Assembly: GCA_021158735.1 (NCBI GenBank)
Contig: JAGGUC010000012.1
Coordinates: 1 to 8,392 of the forward strand
DNA length: 8,392 nucleotides
Origin: Desulfurococcales archaeon
GTDB taxonomy: Archaea > Thermoproteota > Thermoprotei_A > Sulfolobales > NBVN01
Direction: 5' to 3'
Shown here: positions 1-5,379 of the stretch, piece after piece
Layout of the letters: each line of letters starts with the position of its first letter
How positions within the stretch are numbered: the first letter of the stretch is position 1
The notes under the pieces: model-generated
The model's database searches: none
The model's input: the letters and a program-made list of their open reading frames with translations, nothing else
What the model was told of the DNA's origin: nothing
Made by a program: the position numbers and the translations under genes

Positions 1-1179
1 AAGCTTCTTAAATGCACTAAGTGCGGGAGAACTCATAACCCTGACGAAGTAAATACTACCTGCGAGTCATGTGGTGGAGTACTTTACGCTGAGTATTATG
101 TTGAGGTAGCTAAGGAGCAAGTAACTCATGAAGTATTGGGTAAGAGGCCACGGACCTTAGGCCTTTGGAAGTATGTGGAATTACTTCCTATAAGGAGGGC
201 TGAGAATGTAGTGTCGCTGGGTGAAGGAGCTACACCGCTTCTTAGGGCTAGGAGGCTCGGTGAGTTGCTAGGGCTTAAGAACTTGTACATTAAGGACGAG
301 TCACTCAACCCTACAGGAACGTTTAAGGCTAGGGGTATAGCAGTAGCTCTCTCAAAGGCCGTGGAGCTAGGGATCAAGAAGGTCGGCATGCCTTCAGCTG
401 GGAATGCTGGTGCTGCCTTAGCAGCTTACGCGGCTAGGGCAGGTATTGAGGCTTGGATCTACGCTCCTAAAGAAACACCTAGGGCCATGATAACTGAGAT
501 AAAGCTCTATGGCGCTAAGCTAGAGCTTGTTGAAGGCTCGATAGCTGATGCAGGCAGGGAGCTAGCTAAGGTAAAGGAACACGAGGGAATATTCGACATG
601 ACCACTATGAAGGAGCCTTATAGAGTAGAAGGTAAGAAAACCATGGGGTATGAAATAGTTGAGGACTTGGATTGGGTGGTGCCTGACGTAGTGATATACC
701 CGACTGGTGGTGGGACCGGACTCCTAGGTATCTGGAAGGGTATTGCCGAGCTCAAGGAGGTAGGGCTCCTGAAGGAGGAGAAGTCGCCTAGGATGGTAAC
801 AGTTCAGAGTTCAGGGTGTGCTCCAGTAGTTAAGGCATTTCATGAAGGGCGTGAGGTGGTTGAGGCATGGCCTAATCCGAAAACCATAGCGGCAGGAATT
901 AGAGTTCCTAAACCCTATGCTGACTACCTAATCTTAAAGGTCTTAAGAGAAAGTGGAGGTACAGCACTAGCTGTTGAGGATGATGAAATAGTCACTGCAG
1001 TTAAGGAGTTGTCGAGGACTGAGGGTCTGTTACCGTGTCCAGAAGGTGCAGCAACTTTAGTAGCATTACATAAGCTGGTTGATCAAGGACTAATAGATAA
1101 GGATGAAGTAATCGTACTAGTGAATACTGGTTCAGGGCTGAAGTACATTGACGTCCTAGGGCAGGTACTTAAGCTGTAG
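1..1179 (+). CDS. thrC: Threonine synthase, 5'-truncated by window edge
   Basis: PLP enzyme expected to convert O-phosphohomoserine to threonine and phosphate in the cytoplasm. The frame is open from base 1, and the first codons encode a zinc ribbon (two CxxC pairs, Cys 5/8 and 21/24 counting from the first codon), typical of archaeal threonine synthases. The gene therefore begins left of the window, and the TTG at 136 is internal. A fold-type II PLP site follows: NPTGTFKARG with the Schiff-base Lys at about residue 109 (bases 325-327), a phosphate-binding TGGGTG loop near 236-240, and a C-terminal NTGSGLKY motif. The 392 visible residues are near full family length. The Lys motif reads FKARG where classical members have FKDRG; this variant occurs in a thermophile/actinobacterial-like subgroup, so a related phosphohomoserine or beta-replacement enzyme is possible but less likely. 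The downstream gene has its own TATA-like box, so no operon is evident. Confidence 0.9.
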   Translation, partial: KLLKCTKCGRTHNPDEVNTTCESCGGVLYAEYYVEVAKEQVTHEVLGKRPRTLGLWKYVELLPIRRAENVVSLGEGATPLLRARRLGELLGLKNLYIKDESLNPTGTFKARGIAVALSKAVELGIKKVGMPSAGNAGAALAAYAARAGIEAWIYAPKETPRAMITEIKLYGAKLELVEGSIADAGRELAKVKEHEGIFDMTTMKEPYRVEGKKTMGYEIVEDLDWVVPDVVIYPTGGGTGLLGIWKGIAELKEVGLLKEEKSPRMVTVQSSGCAPVVKAFHEGREVVEAWPNPKTIAAGIRVPKPYADYLILKVLRESGGTALAVEDDEIVTAVKELSRTEGLLPCPEGAATLVALHKLVDQGLIDKDEVIVLVNTGSGLKYIDVLGQVLKL

Positions 1180-1210
1180 TTGCCTGAACCAGCAGGTACC
1201 TCCCGCGTAC

Positions 1211-1312
1211 GTGCCTGTAGATCCACATAAGGTGAAGCTGCTGGCTGAGGGAGTGTTAAGGTGCTTAGTAATAGGTAGAGGAAGAACTTATTTCTTGAGG
1301 ATCAATTATTAA
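1211..1312 (+). CDS. Doubtful 33-aa ORF, unrecognised
   Basis: A short open frame from GTG to TAA lies between thrC and the next gene. Its peptide (VPVDPHKVKLLAEGVLRC at the start, then IGRGRTYFLRINY) has a natural-looking mix of charged and hydrophobic residues. The same frame is open back to the end of thrC without an ATG. No ribosome site precedes the GTG. It may be a tiny gene, the remnant of a longer one, or chance in a coding-like spacer. I recognise no family. Confidence 0.25.
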   Translation: MPVDPHKVKLLAEGVLRCLVIGRGRTYFLRINY

Positions 1313-1313
1313 C
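1303..1313 (+). promoter_or_regulatory. Candidate TATA box
   Basis: CAATTATTAAC is centred about 26 nt before the GTG at 1334 and 35 nt before the ATG at 1343. This fits an archaeal promoter with transcription starting at or just ahead of the 208-aa gene, giving a leader of at most a few bases. A second AT-rich patch (TTATTTCTT near 1288) is an alternative. Confidence 0.4.
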
Positions 1314-1342
1314 TACGGGTTAAACACTCCTGAGTGGTTGCA

Positions 1343-1969
1343 ATGTCTGAAGACTACCTTAGGTTGAAGAGCAGGCTCACACGAGCTACTATGAAACTTA
1401 CTGAAGCACTCTTGAGGGCTAAGTACGTTAAGGTCGTGATTAAGTGGAGTAGGCATGAGAAGCTAGGGAGGTGCTCAGTTGAACTTCAGCACCGCTCAGT
1501 AGTATTAACGTTTAAGGTACCTCTTGAAGGTATGACTACTGAAGACCTGGCCGTATCCTGTATTGAGGCCTTAGGTAATCCTGCAAGAACAGCTTACTTA
1601 ATAATGGGTGTGGTCGGGTTTCTGCTCGCTGCTGCTGTTTGGTACCTACTCCCACCTACGGTTTCTGACCCGACAAAGTCTGCTGCATCCGCTATCGCTA
1701 TGACTGCGGCAGTTCTAGCTGCTGTAGCAGGTGGTGTTGGGTTGTTCCTTCATGAAAGAAGGCTCAAGGACATTAAGCGAAAGTATGTAGCGTTAACGAA
1801 GGCAGATAGGTTCAGCCTTAAAATGTACAGCATGATGGTGGATATAGTGTCATGGGTGCTGAGGAAGTGTGAGGGGAGGAGTAAGGCAGTCATGAATGCA
1901 CCTGAAATAGTAGCACTAGTCAGGAAGAACTACGGCGACGTACTTAAGGTACTCAGCGAGAAAACTTAA
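1343..1969 (+). CDS. Hypothetical protein with two membrane segments
   Basis: I do not recognise this 208-residue protein. From the ATG, the N-terminal ~80 residues are soluble and basic (a helix rich in Leu, Arg and Lys, then a short beta-like stretch around HRSVVLTFKVPLEG). Two hydrophobic spans follow, roughly residues 83-103 (ending VWYLLPP) and 114-136 (Ala-rich, ending GLFLHER). They form a hairpin with a short Pro/Asp/Thr/Lys loop. The last ~70 residues are soluble again (KDIKRKYVALTKADRF and onward), so both ends probably face the cytoplasm. An in-frame GTG at 1334 would add three residues and sits at the spacing expected for a leaderless mRNA; I prefer the ATG, but the choice is open. 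The PH-domain gene starts only 14 nt after the stop, so the two are probably cotranscribed. Confidence 0.75.
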   Translation: MSEDYLRLKSRLTRATMKLTEALLRAKYVKVVIKWSRHEKLGRCSVELQHRSVVLTFKVPLEGMTTEDLAVSCIEALGNPARTAYLIMGVVGFLLAAAVWYLLPPTVSDPTKSAASAIAMTAAVLAAVAGGVGLFLHERRLKDIKRKYVALTKADRFSLKMYSMMVDIVSWVLRKCEGRSKAVMNAPEIVALVRKNYGDVLKVLSEKT

Positions 1970-1983
1970 TTCCTTCGTAGAGC

Positions 1984-2319
1984 ATGCAGGATCCTGAGGG
2001 GCACCTAGTGGGATACGCCTACACCATACCCACCCACACAGCTGTGTGGGTGATTCTCGCAGTCATTGCGGTCGTGCTCATCATTGTACTCCTGCTGATA
2101 GCTCTTCCCGTCATGAAGTTCACTATAGTGGTTTCCGGAGACAGCATCTACGTCAGCGCCCCGCCACTAGCTAAAGTGCGTGTTCGGAAGGAGGACGTAA
2201 TCTACATTCATGAAGTAAGGTTAAGTGATTACCCCGGCCTCAGACCCACCATAAGAACTTTTGGCTTAGGACTTCCCGGATGCAAGATCGGGTGGTTCAG
2301 GCTAGCTAATGGGGGCTAG
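1984..2319 (+). pseudogene. Membrane-anchored PH-domain protein, N-terminal part; frame broken
   Basis: This is the first part (111 codons) of a small membrane protein: a short N-terminus, one strong hydrophobic span (about residues 18-43, AVWVILAVIAVVLIIVLLLI), then a beta-rich domain starting MKFTIVVSGDSIYVSAPP. The later stretch RTFGLGLPGCKIGWFRLANG is the hallmark of the bacterial PH-like domain family I know as bPH_5. The frame hits TAG at 2317-2319 just after LANGG. The missing C-terminal strands and helix lie immediately downstream one frame over (2309-2452), and dropping one G from the five-G run at 2311-2315 joins them as NG-A-R-A-F-L, exactly where the family has NGxKA. The intact product would be 155 aa. 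Possible explanations are a sequencing or assembly error, a real disruption, or translational frameshifting. The start is ATG 1984; a GTG at 2008 preceded by GAGG is an alternative. Confidence 0.7.
2031..2052. repeat. 22-bp perfect palindrome inside the PH-domain gene
   Basis: The half-site CACCCACACAG (2031-2041) is followed without a spacer by its exact reverse complement CTGTGTGGGTG (2042-2052). It lies in coding sequence near the 5' end of the PH-domain gene (codons for PTHTAVWV). It could be an operator for a dimeric regulator, an RNA hairpin (9 bp stem, AGCT loop) or coincidence. The symmetry itself is directly visible; a function is inference. Confidence 0.6.
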
Positions 2320-2452
2320 GGCTTTCCTAGGCTTAACATGGTCTGACCGCGCTGTGGTCATGAAGTTAAGGGACGGTACCTACGTAATACTGACGCCTAA
2401 GAACCTCAGCAAATTCATTACAACCCTCAGGAACTTGGGGTGGCTGAAGTAA
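2309..2452 (+). pseudogene. PH-domain protein, C-terminal part in the +1 frame
   Basis: This frame encodes the remainder of the PH-like domain begun at 1984: LGLTWSDRAVVMKL, then RDGTYVILTPKNLSKF and a terminal helix ending LRNLGWLK before TAA. The DRAVV..K..DG.YVILTP..L..F pattern is the C-terminal strand-helix signature of the bPH_5-type domain. An ATG at 2309 overlaps the upstream stop region (AATGGGGGCTAG), so the 47-aa piece could in principle start on its own, but half a PH domain is not expected to fold alone. The most economical reading is one 155-aa gene broken by a single-base length change in the G run. Confidence 0.65.
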
Positions 2453-2644
2453 CTAGTCTCCACAGGTAGTGGCTCATCCTTAATACATCAGTTAATTCAA
2501 CATAACCTCATGTAAGGTATTACGAATAGTACTACTGTCACTAATTATTAAAGAAAAATGATAAAACATATTACCTGTTGAAGTAATCAATAATGGTACA
2601 GAACTAACTTACTGTACTCTATGTAGCTTAAGTGGTGTTTAACG
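2453..2644. other. AT-rich intergenic stretch
   Basis: No convincing gene is seen here on either strand. The sequence becomes strongly AT-rich around 2531-2600 (AATTATTAAAGAAAAATG and following). It has a weak hairpin, ATTAC/GTAAT, around an 8-nt loop near 2571-2588. It probably contains the end of the PH-gene transcript and the promoter of the small membrane peptide, but no TATA box at standard spacing stands out. Confidence 0.4.
2634..2637 (+). promoter_or_regulatory. Ribosome binding site of the 38-aa peptide
   Basis: GGTG is separated by 7 nt from the ATG at 2645. The same motif and spacing (GGTGA, 7 nt) precede the SIMPL gene at 2858, which supports this small ORF being translated. Confidence 0.45.
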
Positions 2645-2761
2645 ATGATCGCGCTAGCTATGAATGTACTGTACATCCTGAGCTTGGTCTACATAGGGGT
2701 TGGAGCGGCAGTGCTTATTGCTACAGCAATTGAGTTAAGGAGGTATACACCCCACACATGA
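2645..2761 (+). CDS. Small single-span membrane peptide, 38 aa
   Basis: The frame runs ATG to TGA and encodes a 38-residue peptide: a hydrophobic helix of about 24 residues (roughly residues 6-29, VLYILSLVYIGVGAAVLIAT) followed by a short basic tail with ELRRY and PHT. The positive tail suggests the C-terminus stays in the cytoplasm. A GGTG ribosome site lies 7 nt upstream. It sits about 100 bp before the SIMPL gene, which has its own TATA box. No family is recognisable at this length, and short hydrophobic ORFs can arise by chance. The good ribosome site, the clean helix-plus-basic-tail layout and the position in a membrane-protein neighbourhood favour a real gene. Confidence 0.5.
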   Translation: MIALAMNVLYILSLVYIGVGAAVLIATAIELRRYTPHT

Positions 2762-2815
2762 TCTGTGGATAGGCGTACTAGTTCTAATTCTTAGTTCCTC
2801 CTGTTCTACAGTATA

Positions 2816-2825
2816 GCTATATAAC
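2816..2825 (+). promoter_or_regulatory. TATA box of the SIMPL gene
   Basis: GCTATATAAC is centred near 2820, which places the transcription start near 2846, right at the GGTGA ribosome site and about 12 nt before the ATG at 2858. This is the clearest promoter in the window. Confidence 0.6.
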
Positions 2826-2845
2826 TTCCCTAGCCTCTTACTCAC

Positions 2846-2850
2846 GGTGA
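2846..2850 (+). promoter_or_regulatory. Ribosome binding site deciding the SIMPL start
   Basis: GGTGA lies 7 nt before ATG 2858 and only 1 nt before the in-frame TTG at 2852. It therefore points to the ATG as the true start. Confidence 0.6.
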
Positions 2851-2857
2851 CTTGAAC

Positions 2858-3691
2858 ATGAACTTAAGTAAGGTACTCGTAATTGCATTGATCGCGGTAG
2901 TAGGTATTGCCGCAGCGACATCAGCGACTGCCCTAGGTCTGCTGCTATCCGATATGTCGGGTGGTGGCGGACAGGCCGTCAGCAACGGAGTGATCCTGAC
3001 TGACTACAGGGATTATGCTGTATCAGGTGCTCAAGGCTACGTACTGAGGAATGCAGTAATTACATCAGCTACAGCTACGGTATACGTAGTTCCGTCAAGG
3101 ATCATAGTGTCGTTGACCTTGGAGACTCCAGTACCGTATAAGAACGCTTCCAAAGCATATGAGGACGTAGCCACCAGAGCTAATGAGCTAGTCAGTAGGC
3201 TTAAGTCAATAGAGGGCGTGATCTACATTCAGACGCTCTCGGTGAGGCTGAGCCCGCAGTATGAGTGGACTAAGGAGGGCAGAGTATTTAAGGGGTACGT
3301 AGCATCGTACGCACTAATTACTGAGGTGGAGCTCAGTGCTGCAGGTAAGGTCATAGCTGAGGCTGTTAAGGTCAGTACAGACTCTATTAAGGGAATTTCA
3401 TTCACCGTACCTAAGGAGGAATTAGAGAAGGCTAGGGAGGAGGCACTGAGGGCTGCAGTAAGGAAGGTCCACGGTAAGGCTCAAGCAGTAGCTGAGGAAC
3501 TCAACATAACTCTTGGTAAGGTAATATACTTGACGACGGGGTACAGCACACCAGAATACACTTTGAGGTACGTGAAGGAGCTGAGCTACAGTGTAGAGGC
3601 AGGTGGACTGCCTGAAGTACCTATTGAAGTAGGTAAGGGATTCCCTGTCACAGCTACGGTGAATGCTGCGTTCGAAATAGTTGAGGGCTAG
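2858..3691 (+). CDS. SIMPL (DUF541) domain protein, exported or membrane-anchored
   Basis: A 277-residue protein. Residues ~5-28 form an N-terminal hydrophobic segment (VLVIALIAVVGIAAATSA), either a signal peptide or an anchor, followed by a Gly-rich linker. The rest matches the SIMPL/DUF541 pattern: an opening strand with SATATVYVVPSRIIVSLTLET, a helix with ANELVSRLKSIEGV, IQTLSVRLSPQYEW, YVASYALITEVEL, a helix with KAREEALRAAVRKVHGKA then AEELNITLGKVI, and a final strand FPVTATVNAAFEIVEG preceded by PIEVGKG. The family occurs in bacteria and archaea as periplasmic or extracytoplasmic proteins of ill-defined role; some form large ring oligomers and the name comes from an interaction with an IRAK-pathway kinase. 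I chose ATG 2858 over TTG 2852 because of the GGTGA site. It has its own TATA box and is followed by T-rich sequence, so it may be transcribed alone. The biochemical role is unknown. Confidence 0.88.
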   Translation: MNLSKVLVIALIAVVGIAAATSATALGLLLSDMSGGGGQAVSNGVILTDYRDYAVSGAQGYVLRNAVITSATATVYVVPSRIIVSLTLETPVPYKNASKAYEDVATRANELVSRLKSIEGVIYIQTLSVRLSPQYEWTKEGRVFKGYVASYALITEVELSAAGKVIAEAVKVSTDSIKGISFTVPKEELEKAREEALRAAVRKVHGKAQAVAEELNITLGKVIYLTTGYSTPEYTLRYVKELSYSVEAGGLPEVPIEVGKGFPVTATVNAAFEIVEG

Positions 3692-3720
3692 AACTCTACC
3701 TAAGAATTACCGCAAACCAA

Positions 3721-3730
3721 GGGCTTTTTC
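3721..3730 (+). terminator. Possible T-rich terminator after the SIMPL gene
   Basis: GGGCTTTTTC lies 30-40 nt after the SIMPL stop, and a second six-T run follows at 3748. Archaeal RNA polymerase terminates at such T tracts without needing a hairpin. The second run overlaps the next gene's TATA box. Confidence 0.35.
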
Positions 3731-3747
3731 CTTCATAAAGACAGGCA

Positions 3748-3758
3748 TTTTTTATTAG
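3748..3758 (+). promoter_or_regulatory. TATA box of the KaiC-like gene
   Basis: TTTTTTATTAG is centred 28 nt before GTG 3781. That is the expected distance for a transcript starting at the start codon itself. No ribosome site is present, consistent with a leaderless mRNA. Confidence 0.5.
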
Positions 3759-3780
3759 TTTTCTTCACAATACTTCATCG

Positions 3781-5172
3781 GTGGCTCTCTTGAGTATTAG
3801 CGATGACGTATGCCTGACAGGTATTAAGGGCTTTGATGATTACTTAGGCGGGGTTCCCAGAGGCTCTCTCATAGTTATTATGGGTCACCCAGGTGCTGGG
3901 AAGACCACGTTCGCAGCTAAGTTCCTCTACGAGGGGGCCCGGAGGTTCGGTGAGCGCGGGCTGTACATAGGTTTTGGTGAGCCGGAACGTAAGTTCAAGA
4001 AGTTCATGAAGGATCTAGGAATGGATTTTGAGGTGCTCGAGCGTGAGGGTATGATCAAGCTGGTTACTCTGCCGGCCATAGCCTCCAGGGATGCTGCTGA
4101 GATGCTGACTGAGACCGTGGTGAGGACAGTTAACGGGTTCAGGCCTAAGAGATTAGTGATCGATAATTTACCTGCTGTAGTGGACGTCCTGGGTGATGTA
4201 GCTGGGAGGGCCTTCCTGAGGACGACACTCTACAACATCCTGACTCGCGAGGACATCACAGCAATAGTTATATCCGACATGTACAGAGGTGAGAAGAGGC
4301 TGGTGATACCCTCAGTTGAGGTGGTTGCTGACGGAGTAATAGTTATGAAGGCTGAGGTCAGGGGAGGCATGATCGTTAGGAAGCTGATTATTGAGAAAAT
4401 GAAGGGTAAGAGAATGCCTGTAGTGGAGGTGCCGTTCTCCCTCGTTAAGGGTGAGGGGGTGATAGTGTTCGCGCCACCACTGACGTATGAAATACCTGCA
4501 CCGCGGTTCACGTCATCGATCAAGCTTAAGTGCGAGTCCCTCCACAGGGCGCTGGGACCCATCTACGTGGGATCCCAGATCGTTATATGTACACCTATAG
4601 GGATGGCCTTACCGCCTGAGGCAATCATACCGTTTCTTAAGGCTGTTGTTGAAGAAGGCATTAAGGTATTGATGATAAGCCTCACGAACCCGTCAATAAG
4701 TATGTGGTGTAGGATCGAGAACCCAGCTAGGAAGTACGGGGTGGACATGTCGAAACTTAGGGATCTCATTGAGATCATGTCATTTAATCCAGCAGCGTAT
4801 TCAGTAACTAAGTTAATGAGCACAATAATAGCTGAGGTAGAGAGCAGGAAGCCTGACGTCCTCGTTCTCCACGGACTCGAGGCTCTCAACACCCTCTGCC
4901 CTCCAAGGGAGTTCATGAGCTTTTACCTGAACATAATAACTAGATTCAGGAAAATGTCCTTAACAACTATATACATGGTGTCCTCAAACATTACAGACGA
5001 AATCTCCCTAATGGTTAACGCAGGCGACATAGTATTGGCGGTCTCAGCCCCCACCACCATTAGGGGCGGATACTCAGTGAGGATCGACATACTTAAGTCC
5101 TACTTAGGTGAGCCAAGAGCGGTATTCACGGATCAGCTGAAGGAGTGCCTAGGTAAGGAATCTTTCAGGTAA
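3781..5172 (+). CDS. KaiC/RAD55-like ATPase with degenerate second domain
   Basis: A 463-residue cytoplasmic RecA-superfamily ATPase of the KaiC/GvpD-like type. The first domain (about residues 8-230) has the GIKGFDDYLGGVPRGSL entry, a Walker A GHPGAGKTT at 35-43, YIGFGEPERKF at 62-72 and a Walker B RLVIDNLP with Asp128. KaiC-type proteins usually carry two adjacent acidic residues after the second strand (FEE); here the first is Gly66 and only Glu67 remains. The second half (about 240-463) retains a RecA-like order: IVICTPIGMALPPEA at 267-280 where the P-loop should be, a Walker B-like DVLVLHGLEAL from Asp359, and IYMVSSNITDE. It lacks the Gly-Lys-Thr of Walker A, so it is probably a non-catalytic partner domain. 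Such archaeal proteins are generally regulators or partners of larger complexes; the target here is unknown. The start is GTG 3781, with TATA spacing indicating a leaderless mRNA. Confidence 0.85.
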   Translation: MALLSISDDVCLTGIKGFDDYLGGVPRGSLIVIMGHPGAGKTTFAAKFLYEGARRFGERGLYIGFGEPERKFKKFMKDLGMDFEVLEREGMIKLVTLPAIASRDAAEMLTETVVRTVNGFRPKRLVIDNLPAVVDVLGDVAGRAFLRTTLYNILTREDITAIVISDMYRGEKRLVIPSVEVVADGVIVMKAEVRGGMIVRKLIIEKMKGKRMPVVEVPFSLVKGEGVIVFAPPLTYEIPAPRFTSSIKLKCESLHRALGPIYVGSQIVICTPIGMALPPEAIIPFLKAVVEEGIKVLMISLTNPSISMWCRIENPARKYGVDMSKLRDLIEIMSFNPAAYSVTKLMSTIIAEVESRKPDVLVLHGLEALNTLCPPREFMSFYLNIITRFRKMSLTTIYMVSSNITDEISLMVNAGDIVLAVSAPTTIRGGYSVRIDILKSYLGEPRAVFTDQLKECLGKESFR

Positions 5173-5181
5173 GGTAATAAA

Positions 5182-5379
5182 CTAGGCATCAACCCCCACT
5201 ACTTTACAGGTCAATCCTGTTTTCTTCAGGTACTCAGGTATGTAGTACTTATACTTTAGTTTAGTAGAAACATAGATATATCCAGTCTTAACAGAGTAGG
5301 TGAATGCTTCCAGAACTACAGACCCAGTAGTGTGAATACCTGTTGTAGGGCTGATGAGTGATGAGGATGAATAGAGGGC
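5182..5379 (-). pseudogene. Start-less protein-like frame, possible gene remnant
   Basis: On the minus strand a frame is open for about 65 codons, ending in TAG at 5182-5184. From about 5346 it reads TTGIHTTGSVVLEAFTYSV, then KTGYIYVSTKLKYKYY, then IPEYLKKTGLTCKVVGVDA, which has the residue mix of a real small beta-rich protein. There is no ATG, GTG or TTG upstream of this stretch: the only GTG and TTG lie in its last 12 codons, and a stop sits at about 5380-5382. The 5' part overlaps the start of the MFS gene on the other strand. It may be the C-terminal remnant of a gene cut off by rearrangement, a gene using a rare start (CTG or ATT), or chance. I recognise no family. Confidence 0.3.

Noticed and set aside
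1..6. HindIII site (AAGCTT) exactly at the left edge
   Set aside because: It may reflect a clone boundary, but it encodes two normal residues of the threonine synthase and carries no biological signal by itself.
136..1179. Threonine synthase starting at TTG 136
   Set aside because: The frame is open to base 1 and encodes a zinc ribbon with two CxxC pairs that belongs to the enzyme, so the start lies outside the window.
2553..2600. Possible C/D box sRNA (AATGATAAAA resembling box C)
   Set aside because: The box C match is poor and no CTGA box D or internal C'/D' pair lies at suitable spacing.
3619..3636. Inverted repeat TACCTA/TAGGTA near the end of the SIMPL gene
   Set aside because: Only 6 bp with a 6-nt loop inside coding sequence, which is expected by chance.
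4230..4916. Two long minus-strand frames inside the KaiC-like gene
   Set aside because: They are antisense to a well-supported ATPase, and their Ser/Thr/Ile-rich composition is typical of shadow frames.
5352..5368. TGATGAG repeats resembling box C upstream of the MFS gene
   Set aside because: No box D partner is present; the repeats are better explained as overlapping start codon and ribosome-site sequence.
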